Below, one piece after another: positions 1 through 12,199 of a stretch of DNA of 64,000 nucleotides. Below the pieces are notes generated by a model that was not told the DNA's origin, did no database searches, and saw nothing but the letters and a program-made list of their open reading frames with translations. The DNA is from Rhytidiadelphus loreus. Taxonomy: Eukaryota; Streptophyta; Bryopsida; Hypnales; Hylocomiaceae. The translations under genes were made by a program, and so were the position numbers. Positions within the stretch are counted from its first letter, which is position 1; each line of letters opens with the position of its first letter. The DNA is taken from positions 55,117,025-55,181,024 of the forward strand of contig OX344763.1 in the NCBI GenBank assembly GCA_947034895.1. Direction: 5' to 3'.

Positions 1-174
1 GCACTTATTTCTAAACTCATGCATTCAAAACAATATGCACGTTCGGGTAGTCACTTTGAATGATTTTGTGCATGAAACTAAAAATTAGGGCAATGTTCCT
101 GCCTTGTACTTTAATGACTGTCCAAAAAAATATAATGTCAAGAAAATTCACGTAAAGAAAATGGTAAAACATGT
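1..174. repeat. Partial L1-type unit cut by the window edge
   Basis: This unit lacks its first 11 bases because the window starts inside it. It carries the L1 marks TTTGAATGATT, GTGCATGAAAC, AATTAGGGC, GTTCCTGCC and ATGTCAAGAAAATTC. The array therefore continues to the left of the window. Confidence 0.97.
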
Positions 175-361
175 TTGTGCAAGTTGCATTTATTCCTAAA
201 CTCATGCATTCAAAACAATATGCACGTTCGGGTAGTCACTGTCTATGATTTTGTGTGTGAAACTAGAAATTGGGGCAACGTTCTTGCCTTGTACTTTAAT
301 GACTGTTCAAAGAAATATAATGTCATGGAAATTCATGTAAAGAAAATGGTAAAACATGTTT

Positions 362-374
362 GTGCAAGTTGCAC
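362..374. other. 13-bp dyad in each unit (reference example)
   Basis: GTGCAAGTTGCAC has two perfect 6-base inverted arms around a central G, at m3-15. It recurs in most units of the array. Variants shorten it (GCATT units keep 5-base arms), break one arm (TGTCCAAGTT units, common from about 51.6 kb on) or change the centre (GCAAATTGCA). No binding protein can be named from sequence. It is the strongest short dyad I found in the unit. Confidence 0.8.
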
Positions 375-388
375 TTATTTCTAAACTC

Positions 389-409
389 ATGCATTCAAAA
401 CAATATGCA
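389..409. other. ATGCAT palindrome and weak 5-bp hairpin (reference example)
   Basis: ATGCAT at m30-35 is followed by ATGCA at m46-50, so TGCAT and ATGCA can pair across a 10-base loop. The arms are short and the hairpin is weak. ATGCAT is also an NsiI site present in nearly every unit, so digestion should give a 185-bp ladder. Confidence 0.5.
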
Positions 410-729
410 CGTTCGGGTAGTCACTGTCTATGATTTTGTGTGTGAAACTAAAAATTGGGGCAACGTTCTTGCCTTGTACTTTAATGACTGTTCGAAGAAA
501 TATAATGTCATGGAAATTCATGTAAAGAAAATGGTAAAACATGTTTGTGCAAGTTGCACTTATTTCTAAACTCATGCATTCAAAACAATATGCACGTTCG
601 GGTAGTCACTGTCTATGATTTTTTGTGTGAAAATAAAAATTGGGACAACGTTCTTGCCTTGTACTTTAATGACTGTTCAAAAAAATATAATGTCATGGAA
701 GTTCACGTAAAGAAAATGGTAAAACATGT

Positions 730-914
730 TTGTGCAAGTTGCACTTATTTCTAAACTCATGCATTCAAAACAATATGCACGTTCGGGTAGTCACTTTGAA
801 TGATTTTGTGCATGAAACTAAAAATTAGGGCAATGTTCCTGCCTTGTACTTTAATGACTGTCCAAAAAAATATAATGTCAAGAAAATTCACGTAAAGAAA
901 ATGGTAAAACATGT
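730..914. repeat. Divergent L1 unit (representative)
   Basis: L1 differs from the common unit at clustered sites: TTTGAATGATT, GTGCATGAAAC, AATTAGGGCAATG, GTTCCTGCC, TGTCCAAAAAAA, GTCAAGAAAATTC and CACGTAAAG. L1 units start before position 1 and at 730, 2210, 3690, 4985, 6465, 8130 and 10720. Each complete one is directly preceded by a C-type unit (TTGGGACAACG). The spacing is 740, 1480, 1480, 1295, 1480, 1665 and 2590 bp, so L1 marks the HOR period. The copies at 4985 and 6465 share GTCATGGAAATTC. Confidence 0.93.
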
Positions 915-2209
915 TTGTGCAAGTTGCATTTATTCCTAAACTCATGCATTCAAAACAATATGCACGTTCGGGTAGTCACTGTCTATGATTTTGTGTGTGA
1001 AACTAGAAATTGGGGCAACGTTCTTGCCTTGTACTTTAATGACTGTTCAAAGAAATATAATGTCATGGAAATTCATGTAAAGAAAATGGTAAAACATGTT
1101 TGTGCAAGTTGCACTTATTTCTAAACTCATGCATTCAAAACAATATGCACGTTCGGGTAGTCACTGTCTATGATTTTATGTGTGAAACTAAAAATTGGGG
1201 CAACGTTCTTGCCTTGTACTTTAATGACTGTTCAAAGAAATATAATGTCATGGAAATTCATGTAAAGAAAATGGTAAAACATGTTTGTGCAAGTTGCACT
1301 TATTTCTAAACTCATGCATTCAAAACAATATGCACGTTCGGGTAGTCACTGTCTATGATTTTGTGTGTGAAACTAGAAATTGGGGCAACGTTCTTGCCTT
1401 GTACTTTAATGGCTGTTCCAAGAAATATAATGTCATGGAAATTCATGTAAAGAAAATGGTAAAACATGTTTGTGCAAATTGCATTTATTCCTAAACTCAT
1501 GCATTCAAAACAATATGCACGTTCGGGTAGTCACTGTCTATGATTTTGTGTGTGAAACTAAAAATTGGGGCAACGTTCTTGCCTTGTACTTTAATGACTG
1601 TTCAAAGAAATATAATGTCATGGAAATTCATGTAAAGAAAATGGTAAAACATGTTTGTGCAAGTTGCACTTATTTCTAAACTCATGCATTCAAAACAATA
1701 TGCACGTTCGGGTAGTCACTGTCTATGATTTTGTGTGTGAAACTAGAAATTGGGGCAACGTTCTTGCCTTGTACTTTAATGGCTGTTCAAAGAAATATAA
1801 TGTCATGGAAATTCATGTAAAGAAAATGGTAAAACATGTTTGTGCAAGTTGCACTTATTTCTAAACTCATGCATTCAAAACAATATGCACGTTCGGGTAG
1901 TCACTGTCTATGATTTTGTGTGTGAAACTAAAAATTGGGGCAACGTTCTTGCCTTGTACTTTAATGACTGTTCGAAGAAATATAATGTCATGGAAATTCA
2001 TGTAAAGAAAATGGTAAAACATGTTTGTGCAAGTTGCACTTATTTCTAAACTCATGCATTCAAAACAATATGCACGTTCGGGTAGTCACTGTCTATGATT
2101 TTTTGTGTGAAAATAAAAATTGGGACAACGTTCTTGCCTTGTACTTTAATGACTGTTCAAAAAAATATAATGTCATGGAAGTTCACGTAAAGAAAATGGT
2201 AAAACATGT
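730..2209. repeat. 8-unit HOR, 1480 bp, copy 1 (L1-A-D-E-F-G-B-C)
   Basis: Units start at 730 (L1), 915 (A), 1100 (D), 1285 (E), 1470 (F), 1655 (G), 1840 (B) and 2025 (C). The next eight units repeat the order. The only differences I noticed are AACTAGAAAT versus AACTAAAAAT in the E unit and AAATAAAAAT versus AACTAAAAAT in C. Copies are therefore near-identical while neighbouring units inside a copy differ clearly, which is the signature of a true HOR. Confidence 0.93.
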
Positions 2210-3689
2210 TTGTGCAAGTTGCACTTATTTCTAAACTCATGCATTCAAAACAATATGCACGTTCGGGTAGTCACTTTGAATGATTTTGTGCATGAAACTA
2301 AAAATTAGGGCAATGTTCCTGCCTTGTACTTTAATGACTGTCCAAAAAAATATAATGTCAAGAAAATTCACGTAAAGAAAATGGTAAAACATGTTTGTGC
2401 AAGTTGCATTTATTCCTAAACTCATGCATTCAAAACAATATGCACGTTCGGGTAGTCACTGTCTATGATTTTGTGTGTGAAACTAGAAATTGGGGCAACG
2501 TTCTTGCCTTGTACTTTAATGACTGTTCAAAGAAATATAATGTCATGGAAATTCATGTAAAGAAAATGGTAAAACATGTTTGTGCAAGTTGCACTTATTT
2601 CTAAACTCATGCATTCAAAACAATATGCACGTTCGGGTAGTCACTGTCTATGATTTTATGTGTGAAACTAAAAATTGGGGCAACGTTCTTGCCTTGTACT
2701 TTAATGACTGTTCAAAGAAATATAATGTCATGGAAATTCATGTAAAGAAAATGGTAAAACATGTTTGTGCAAGTTGCACTTATTTCTAAACTCATGCATT
2801 CAAAACAATATGCACGTTCGGGTAGTCACTGTCTATGATTTTGTGTGTGAAACTAAAAATTGGGGCAACGTTCTTGCCTTGTACTTTAATGGCTGTTCCA
2901 AGAAATATAATGTCATGGAAATTCATGTAAAGAAAATGGTAAAACATGTTTGTGCAAATTGCATTTATTCCTAAACTCATGCATTCAAAACAATATGCAC
3001 GTTCGGGTAGTCACTGTCTATGATTTTGTGTGTGAAACTAAAAATTGGGGCAACGTTCTTGCCTTGTACTTTAATGACTGTTCAAAGAAATATAATGTCA
3101 TGGAAATTCATGTAAAGAAAATGGTAAAACATGTTTGTGCAAGTTGCACTTATTTCTAAACTCATGCATTCAAAACAATATGCACGTTCGGGTAGTCACT
3201 GTCTATGATTTTGTGTGTGAAACTAGAAATTGGGGCAACGTTCTTGCCTTGTACTTTAATGGCTGTTCAAAGAAATATAATGTCATGGAAATTCATGTAA
3301 AGAAAATGGTAAAACATGTTTGTGCAAGTTGCACTTATTTCTAAACTCATGCATTCAAAACAATATGCACGTTCGGGTAGTCACTGTCTATGATTTTGTG
3401 TGTGAAACTAAAAATTGGGGCAACGTTCTTGCCTTGTACTTTAATGACTGTTCGAAGAAATATAATGTCATGGAAATTCATGTAAAGAAAATGGTAAAAC
3501 ATGTTTGTGCAAGTTGCACTTATTTCTAAACTCATGCATTCAAAACAATATGCACGTTCGGGTAGTCACTGTCTATGATTTTTTGTGTGAAACTAAAAAT
3601 TGGGACAACGTTCTTGCCTTGTACTTTAATGACTGTTCAAAAAAATATAATGTCATGGAAGTTCACGTAAAGAAAATGGTAAAACATGT
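2210..3689. repeat. 8-unit HOR, 1480 bp, copy 2
   Basis: Same unit order as copy 1, starting with L1 at 2210 and ending with a C-type unit at 3505. That C unit has regained AACTAAAAAT but keeps TTGGGACAACG. The match to copy 1 at a spacing of exactly 1480 bp is nearly perfect. Confidence 0.93.
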
Positions 3690-4984
3690 TTGTGCAAGTT
3701 GCACTTATTTCTAAACTCATGCATTCAAAACAATATGCACGTTCGGGTAGTCACTTTGAATGATTTTGTGCATGAAACTAAAAATTAGGGCAATGTTCCT
3801 GCCTTGTACTTTAATGACTGTCCAAAAAAATATAATGTCAAGAAAATTCACGTAAAGAAAATGGTAAAACATGTTTGTGCAAGTTGCACTTATTTCTAAA
3901 CTCATGCATTCAAAACAATATGCACGTTCGGGTAGTCACTGTCTATGATTTTGTGTGTGAAACTAGAAATTGGGGCAACGTTCTTGCCTTGTACTTTAAT
4001 GACTGTTCAAAGAAATATAATGTCATGGAAATTCATGTAAAGAAAATGGTAAAACATGTTTGTGCAAGTTGCACTTATTTCTAAACTCATGCATTCAAAA
4101 CAATATGCACGTTCGGGTAGTCACTGTCTATGATTTTATGTGTGAAACTAAAAATTGGGGCAACGTTCTTGCCTTGTACTTTAATGACTGTTCGAAGAAA
4201 TATAATGTCATGGAAATTCATGTAAAGAAAATGGTAAAACATGTTTGTGCAAGTTGCACTTATTTCTAAACTCATGCATTCAAAACAATATGCACGTTCG
4301 GGTAGTCACTGTCTATGATTTTGTGTGTGAAACTAAAAATTGGGGCAACGTTCTTGCCTTGTACTTTAATGGCTGTTCCAAGAAATATAATGTCATGGAA
4401 ATTCATGTAAAGAAAATGGTAAAACATGTTTGTGCAAATTGCATTTATTCCTAAACTCATGCATTCAAAACAATATGCACGTTCGGGTAGTCACTGTCTA
4501 TGATTTTGTGTGTGAAACTAAAAATCGGGGCAACGTTCTTGCCTTGTACTTTAATGACTGTTCAAAGAAATATATTGTCATGGAAATTCATGTAAAGAAA
4601 ATGGTAAAACATGTTTGTGCAAGTTGCATTTATTTCTAAACTCATGCATTCAATAGAATATGCACGTTCGGGTAGTCACTGTCTATGATTTTGTGTGTGA
4701 AACTAAAAATTGGGGCAACGTTCTTGCCTTGTACTTTAATGACTGTTCGAAGAAATATAATGTCATGGAAATTCATGTAAAGAAAATGGTAAAACATGTT
4801 TGTGCAAGTTGCACTTATTTCTAAACTCATGCATTCAAAACAATATGCACGTTCGGGTAGTCACTGTCTATGATTTTTTGTGTGAAAATAAAAATTGGGA
4901 CAACGTTCTTGCCTTGTACTTTAATGACTGTTCAAAAAAATATAATGTCATGGAAGTTCACGTAAAGAAAATGGTAAAACATGT
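3690..4984. repeat. Contracted 7-unit HOR copy, 1295 bp
   Basis: The order is L1 (3690), A (3875), D (4060), E (4245), H (4430), a B-like unit (4615) and C (4800). F and G are missing and an H unit (AAATCGGGG, TATATTGTC) takes their place. The unit at 4615 has the private change CAATAGAATATG. The C unit again directly precedes the next L1. Confidence 0.85.
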
Positions 4985-6464
4985 TTGTGCAAGTTGCACT
5001 TATTTCTAAACTCATGCATTCAAAACAATATGCACGTTCGGGTAGTCACTTTGAATGATTTTGTGCATGAAACTAAAAATTAGGGCAATGTTCCTGCCTT
5101 GTACTTTAATGACTGTCCAAAAAAATATAATGTCATGGAAATTCACGTAAAGAAAATGGTAAAACATGTTTGTGCAAGTTGCATTTATTCCTAAACTCAT
5201 GCATTCAAAACAATATGCACGTTCGGGTAGTCACTGTCTATGATTTTGTGTGTGAAACTAAAAATTGGGGCAACGTTCTTGCCTTGTACTTTAATGGCTG
5301 TTCCAAGAAATATAATGTCATGGAAATTCATGTAAAGAAATTGGTAAAACATGTTTGTGCAAATTGCATTTATTCCTAAACTCATGCATTCAAAACAATA
5401 TGCACGTTCGGGTAGTCACTGTCTATGATTTTGTGCGTGAAACTAAAAATCGGGGCAACGTTCTTGCCTTGTACTTTAATGACTGTTCAAAGAAATATAT
5501 TGTCATGGAAATTCATGTAAAGAAAATGGTAAAACATGTTTGTGCAAGTTGCACTTATTTCTAAACTCATGCATTCAATACAATATGCACGTTCGGGTAG
5601 TCACTGTCTATGATTTTGTGTGTGAGACTAAAAATTGGGGCAACGTTCTTGCCTTGTACTTTAATGACTGTTCGAAGAAATATAATGTCATGGAAATTCA
5701 TGTAAAGAAAATGGTAAAACATGTTTGTGCAAGTTGCACTTATTTCTAAACTCATGCATTCAAAACAATATGCACGTTCGGGTAGTCACTGTCTATGATT
5801 TTGTGTGTGAAACTAGAAATTGGGGCAACGTTCTTGCCTTGTACTTTAATGACTGTTCAAAGAAATATAATGTCATGGAAATTCATGTAAAGAAAATGGT
5901 AAAACATGTTTGTGCAAGTTGCACTTATTTCTAAACTCATGCATTCAAAACAATATGCACGTTCGGGTAGTCACTGTCTATGATTTTGTGTGTGAAACTA
6001 AAAATTGGGGCAACGTTCTTGCCTTGTACTTTAATGGCTGTTCAAAAAAATATAATGTCATGGAAGTTCACGTAAAGAAAATGGTAAAACATGTTTGTGC
6101 AAGTTGCACTTATTTCTAAACTCATGCATTCAAAACAATATGCACGTTCGGGTAGTCACTGTCTATGATTTTGTGTGTGAAACTAGAAATTGGGGCAACG
6201 TTCTTGCCTTGTACTTTAATGGTTGTTCGAAGAAATATAATGTCATGGAAATTCATGTAAAGAAAATGGTAAAACATGTTTGTGCAAGTTGCACTTATTT
6301 CTAAACTCATGCATTCAAAACAATATGCACGTTCGGGTAGTCACTGTCTATGATTTTTTGTGTGAAAATAAAAATTGGGACAACGTTCTTGCCTTGTACT
6401 TTAATGACTGTTCAAAAAAATATAATGTCATGGAAGTTCACGTAAAGAAAATGGTAAAACATGT
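4985..6464. repeat. 8-unit rearranged HOR copy, 1480 bp
   Basis: The order is L1 (4985), E (5170), H (5355), B with CAATACAATATG (5540), A (5725), an F-like unit with GGCTGTTCAAAAAAA (5910), G (6095) and C (6280). The L1 here has GTCATGGAAATTC instead of GTCAAGAAAATTC. The E unit carries the rare AAATTGGTAAAAC near 5340. The segment 4800-5724 reappears at 6280-7204, 1480 bp away, with that rare change. Confidence 0.88.
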
Positions 6465-8129
6465 TTGTGCAAGTTGCACTTATTTCTAAACTCATGCATT
6501 CAAAACAATATGCACGTTCGGGTAGTCACTTTGAATGATTTTGTGCATGAAACTAAAAATTAGGGCAATGTTCCTGCCTTGTACTTTAATGACTGTCCAA
6601 AAAAATATAATGTCATGGAAATTCACGTAAAGAAAATGGTAAAACATGTTTGTGCAAGTTGCATTTATTCCTAAACTCATGCATTCAAAACAATATGCAC
6701 GTTCGGGTAGTCACTGTCTATGATTTTGTGTGTGAAACTAAAAATTGGGGCAACGTTCTTGCCTTGTACTTTAATGGCTGTTCCAAGAAATATAATGTCA
6801 TGGAAATTCATGTAAAGAAATTGGTAAAACATGTTTGTGCAAATTGCATTTATTCCTAAACTCATGCATTCAAAACAATATGCACGTTCGGGTAGTCACT
6901 GTCTATGATTTTGTGCGTGAAACTAAAAATCGGGGCAACGTTCTTGCCTTGTACTTTAATGACTGTTCAAAGAAATATATTGTCATGGAAATTCATGTAA
7001 AGAAAATGGTAAAACATGTTTGTGCAAGTTGCACTTATTTCTAAACTCATGCATTCAATACAATATGCACGTTCGGGTAGTCACTGTCTATGATTTTGTG
7101 TGTGAGACTAAAAATTGGGGCAACGTTCTTGCCTTGTACTTTAATGACTGTTCGAAGAAATATAATGTCATGGAAATTCATGTAAAGAAAATGGTAAAAC
7201 ATGTTTGTGCAAGTTGCACTTATTTCTAAACTCATGCATTCAAAACAATATGCACGTTCGGGTAGTCACTGTCTATGATTTTGTGTGTGAAACTAAAAAT
7301 TGGGGCAACGTTCTTGCCTTGTACTTTAATGACTGTTCAAAGAAATATAATGTCATGGAAATTCATGTAAAGAAAATGGTAAAACATGTTTGTGCAAGTT
7401 GCACTTATTTCTAAACTCATGCATTCAAAACAATATGCACGTTCGGGTAGTCACTGTCTATGATTTTGTGTGTGAAACTAAAAATTGGGGAAACGTTCTT
7501 GCCTTGTACTTTAATGGCTGTTCCAAGAAATATAATGTCATGGAAATTCATGTAAAGAAAATGGTAAAACATGTTTGTGCAAATTGCATTTATTCCTAAA
7601 CTCATGCATTCAAAACAATATGCACGTTCGGGTAGTCACTGTCTATGATTTTGTGCGTGAAACTAAAAATCGGGGCAACGTTCTTGCCTTGTACTTTAAT
7701 GACTGTTCAAAGAAATATATTGTCATGGAAATTCATGTAAAGAAAATGGTAAAACATGTTTGTGCAAGTTGCACTTATTTCTAAACTCATGCATTCAATA
7801 CAATATGCACGTTCGGGTAGTCACTGTCTATGATTTTGTGTGTGAGACTAAAAATTGGGGCAACGTTCTTGCCTTGTACTTTAATGACTGTTCGAAGAAA
7901 TATAATGTCATGGAAATTCATGTAAAGAAAATGGTAAAACATATTTGTGCAAGTTGCACTTATTTCTAAACTCATGCATTCAAAACAATATGCACGTTCG
8001 GGTAGTCACTGTCTATGATTTTGTGTGTGAAAATAAAAATTGGGACAACGTTCTTGCCTTGTACTTTAATGACTGTTCAAAAAAATATAATGTCATGGAA
8101 GTTCACGTAAAGAAAATGGTAAAACATGT
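6465..8129. repeat. 9-unit expanded HOR copy, 1665 bp
   Basis: The order is L1 (6465), E, H, B, F, E, H, B and C (7945). The E-H-B order occurs twice in this copy, at 6650 and at 7390, which suggests an internal tandem duplication. The last B unit has ATATTTGTGC at its end, a private mark reused 2590 bp to the right. Confidence 0.85.
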
Positions 8130-8684
8130 TTGTGCAAGTTGCACTTATTTCTAAACTCATGCATTCAAAACAATATGCACGTTCGGGTAGTCACTTTGAA
8201 TGATTTTGTGCATGAAACTAAAAATTAGGGCAATGTTCCTGCCTTGTACTTTAATGACTGTCCAAAAAAATATAATGTCAAGAAAATTCACGTAAAGAAA
8301 ATGGTAAAACATGTTTGTGCAAGTTGCATTTATTCCTAAACTCATGCATTCAAAACAATATGCACGTTCAGGTAGTCACTGTCTATGATTTTGTGTGTGA
8401 AACTAGAAATTGGGGCAACGTTCTTGCCTTGTACTTTAATGACTGTTCAAAGAAATATAATGTCATGGAAATTCATGTAAAGAAAATGGTAAAACATGTT
8501 TGTGCAAGTTGCACTTATTTCTAAACTCATGCATTCAAAACAATATGCACGTTCGGGTAGTCACTGTCTATGATTTTATGTGTGAAACTAAAAATTGGGG
8601 CAACGTTCTTGCCTTGTACTTTAATGACTGTTCAAAGAAATATAATGTCATGGAAATTCATGTAAAGAAAATGGTAAAACATGT
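7390..8684. repeat. 7-unit segment repeated at +2590 bp (left copy)
   Basis: The order E-H-B-C-L1-A-D is shared with 9980-11274. Two private changes occur in both copies: ATATTTGTGC at the end of the B unit and GTTCAGGTAG in the A unit. Shared private changes mean the two segments descend from one recent duplication rather than from independent sorting of variants. Confidence 0.9.
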
Positions 8685-10719
8685 TTGTGCAAGTTGCACT
8701 TATTTCTAAACTCATGCATTCAAAACAATATGCACGTTCGGGTAGTCACTGTCTATGATTTTGTGTGTGAAACTAAAAATTGGGGCAACGTTCTTGCCTT
8801 GTACTTTAATGACTGTTCCAAGAAATATAATGTCATGGAAATTCATGTAAAGAAAATGGTAAAACATGTTTGTGCAAGTTGCACTTATTTCTAAACTCAT
8901 GCATTCAAAACAATATGCACGTTCGGGTAGTCACTGTCTATGATTTTGTGTGTGAAACTAAAAATTGGGGCAACGTTCTTGCCTTGTACTTTAATGACTG
9001 TTCGAAGAAATATAATGTCATGGAAATTCATGTAAAGAAAATGGTAAAACATGTTTGTGCAAGTTGCACTTATTTCTAAACTCATGCATTCAAAACAATA
9101 TGCACGTTCGGGTAGTCACTGTCTATGATTTTGTGTGTGAAACTAAAAATTGGGGCAACGTTCTTGCCTTGTACTTTAATGACTGTTCGAAGAAATATAA
9201 TGTCATGGAAATTCATGTAAAGAAAATGGTAAAACATGTTTGTGCAAGTTGCACTTATTTCTAAACTCATGCATTCAAAACAATATGCACTTTCGGGTAG
9301 TCACTGTCTATGATTTTGTGTGTGAAACTAAAAATTGGGGCAACGTTCTTGCCTTGTACTTTAATGACTGTTCGAAGAAATATAATGTCATGGAAATTCA
9401 TGTAAAGAAAATGGTAAAACATGTTTGTGCAAGTTGCACTTATTTCTAAACTCATGCATTCAAAACAATATGCACGTTCGGGTAGTCACTGTCTATGATT
9501 TTATGTGTGAAACTAGAAATTGGGGCAACGTTCTTGCCTTGTACTTTAATGACTGTTCAAAGAAATATAATGTCATGGAAATTCATGTAAAGAAAATGGT
9601 AAAACATGTTTGTGCAAGTTGCATTTATTCCTAAACTCATGCATTCAAAACAATATGCACGTTCAGGTAGTCACTGTCTATGATTTAGTGTGTGAAACTA
9701 GAAATTGGGGCAACGTTCTTGCCTTGTACTTTAATGACTGTTCAAAGAAATATAATGTCATGGAAATTCATGTAAAGAAAATGGTAAAACATGTTTGTGC
9801 AAGTTGCACTTATTTCTAAACTCATGCATTCAAAACAATATGCACGTTCGGGTAGTCACTGTCTATGATTTTGTGTGTGAAACTAGAAATTGGGGCAACG
9901 TTCTTGCCTTGTACTTTAATGACTGTTCAAAGAAATATAATGTCATGGAAATTCATGTAAAGAAAATGGTAAAACATGTTTGTGCAAGTTGCACTTATTT
10001 CTAAACTCATGCATTCAAAACAATATGCACGTTCGGGTAGTCACTGTCTATGATTTTGTGTGTGAAACTAAAAATTGGGGCAACGTTCTTGCCTTGTACT
10101 TTAATGGCTGTTCCAAGAAATATAATGTCATGGAAATTCATGTAAAGAAAATGGTAAAACATGTTTGTGCAAATTGCATTTATTCCTAAACTCATGCATT
10201 CAAAACAATATGCACGTTCGGGTAGTCACTGTCTATGATTTTGTGCGTGAAACTAAAAATCGGGGCAACGTTCTTGCCTTGTACTTTAATGACTGTTCAA
10301 AGAAATATATTGTCATGGAAATTCATGTAAAGAAAATGGTAAAACATGTTTGTGCAAGTTGCACTTATTTCTAAACTCATGCATTCAATACAATATGCAC
10401 GTTCGGGTAGTCACTGTCTATGATTTTGTGTGTGAGACTAAAAATTGGGGCAACGTTCTTGCCTTGTACTTTAATGACTGTTCGAAGAAATATAATGTCA
10501 TGGAAATTCATGTAAAGAAAATGGTAAAACATATTTGTGCAAGTTGCACTTATTTCTAAACTCATGCATTCAAAACAATATGCACGTTCGGGTAGTCACT
10601 GTCTATGATTTTGTGTGTGAAAATAAAAATTGGGACAACGTTCTTGCCTTGTACTTTAATGACTGTTCAAAAAAATATAATGTCATGGAAGTTCACGTAA
10701 AGAAAATGGTAAAACATGT
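8130..10719. repeat. 14-unit HOR copy, 2590 bp
   Basis: Starts with L1 (8130), A with GTTCAGGTAG (8315) and D (8500). Then come plain or B-like units (8685-9239), a unit with GCACTTTCGGG (9240), a D-like unit (9425), A-like units (9610, 9795), E (9980), H, B and C (10535). It keeps the L1-A-D start and the B-C end of the 8-unit copies and has extra units in between. The unit at 9610 has the private change GATTTAGTGTG. Confidence 0.8.
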
Positions 10720-11274
10720 TTGTGCAAGTTGCACTTATTTCTAAACTCATGCATTCAAAACAATATGCACGTTCGGGTAGTCACTTTGAATGATTTTGTG
10801 CATGAAACTAAAAATTAGGGCAATGTTCCTGCCTTGTACTTTAATGACTGTCCAAAAAAATATAATGTCAAGAAAATTCACGTAAAGAAAATGGTAAAAC
10901 ATGTTTGTGCAAGTTGCATTTATTCCTAAACTCATGCATTCAAAACAATATGCACGTTCAGGTAGTCACTGTCTATGATTTTGTGTGTGAAACTAGAAAT
11001 TGGGGCAACGTTCTTGCCTTGTACTTTAATGACTGTTCAAAGAAATATAATGTCATGGAAATTCATGTAAAGAAAATGGTAAAACATGTTTGTGCAAGTT
11101 GCACTTATTTCTAAACTCATGCATTCAAAACAATATGCACGTTCGGGTAGTCACTGTCTATGATTTTATGTGTGAAACTAAAAATTGGGGCAACGTTCTT
11201 GCCTTGTACTTTAATGACTGTTCAAAGAAATATAATGTCATGGAAATTCATGTAAAGAAAATGGTAAAACATGT
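9980..11274. repeat. 7-unit segment repeated at +2590 bp (right copy)
   Basis: Matches 7390-8684 unit for unit (E-H-B-C-L1-A-D), including ATATTTGTGC near 10530 and GTTCAGGTAG near 10958. The L1 at 10720 inside it is the last L1 in the window. The next divergent unit, at 17750, is of the L2 type. Confidence 0.9.
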
Positions 11275-12199
11275 TTGTGCAAGTTGCACTTATTTCTAAA
11301 CTCATGCATTCAAAACAATATGCACTTTCGGGTAGTCACTGTCTATGATTTTGTGTGTGAAACTAAAAATTGGGGCAACGTTCTTGCCTTGTACTTTAAT
11401 GACTGTTCGAAGAAATATAATGTCATGGAAATTCATGTAAAGAAAATGGTAAAACATGTTTGTGCAAGTTGCACTTATTTCTAAACTCATGCATTCAAAA
11501 CAATATGCACGTTCGGGTAGTCACTGTCTATGATTTTATGTGTGAAACTAGAAATTGGGGCAACGTTCTTGCCTTGTACTTTAATGACTGTTCAAAGAAA
11601 TATAATGTCATGGAAATTCATGTAAAGAAAATGGTAAAACATGTTTGTGCAAGTTGCACTTATTTCTAAACTCATGCATTCAAAACAATATGCACTTTCG
11701 GGTAGTCACTGTCTATGATTTTGTGTGTGAAACTAGAAATTGGGGCAACGTTCTTGCCTTGTACTTTAATGGCTGTTCCAAGAAATATAATGTCATGGAA
11801 ATTCATGTAAAGAAAATGGTAAAACATGTTTGTGCAAATTGCATTTATTCCTAAACTCATGCATTCAAAACAATATGCACGTTCGGGTAGTCACTTTGAA
11901 TGATTTTGTGCGTGAAACTAAAAATCGGGGCAACGTTCTTGCCTTGTACTTTAATGACTGTTCAAAGAAATATATTGTCATGGAAATTCATGTAAAGAAA
12001 ATGGTAAAACATGTTTGTGCAAGTTGCATTTATTTCTAAACTCATGCATTCAAAACAATATGCACGTTCGGGTAGTCACTGTCTATGATTTTGTGTGTGA
12101 AACTAAAAATTGGGGCAACGTTCTTGCCTTGTACTTTAATGACTGTTCGAAGAAATATAATGTCATGGAAATTCATGTAAAGAAAATGGTAAAACATGT
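10905..12199. repeat. Mixed units at the start of an L-free zone
   Basis: Contains A (10905), D (11090), GCACTTTCGGG units (11275, 11645), a D-like unit (11460), an L1/H chimera (11830) and a unit ending GCAAATTGCA (12015). The pair at 11275-11644 matches 9240-9609 at 2035 bp spacing. No clean tandem HOR is visible across the whole segment. Confidence 0.75.

Larger units (their letters stand above)
360..544. repeat. Representative 185-bp consensus-like unit (type B)
   Basis: Used here as the coordinate reference, with m1 the first T of TTGTGCAAG. It contains 63 G+C bases (34%). Landmarks are a 13-bp dyad at m3-15, the palindrome ATGCAT at m30-35, ACGTTCGGG at m50-58, AACGTT at m103-108, GTAC at m117-120, TTCGAA at m132-137 (only in units with GTTCGAAG) and ACATGT at m180-185. 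Runs of A and T are spread through the unit. The 185-bp length would fit one nucleosome plus linker, which is inference. Confidence 0.95.
1..729. repeat. Contracted 4-unit HOR copy L1-A-B-C
   Basis: The order is L1 (partial, 1-174), A (175), B (360) and C (545). The next copy at 730 has L1-A-D-E-F-G-B-C, so this copy looks like the 8-unit period with D, E, F and G missing. Deletion by unequal exchange explains this simply, although the ancestral state could be the short one. Confidence 0.8.

Noticed and set aside
410..420. CENP-B box at CGTTCGGGTAG
   Set aside because: TTCG and CGGG are both present but overlap as TTCGGG. The spacing of the mammalian CENP-B box, with CGGG several bases after TTCG, is not met.
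501..507. TATAATG as a bacterial -10 promoter element
   Set aside because: It is part of every unit in an AT-rich eukaryotic-type satellite, with no suitable -35 element or gene downstream.
826..831. Telomere-like TTAGGG in L units
   Set aside because: A single hexamer inside a diverged unit, not a tandem telomere run. It follows from TTGGGG by one change.
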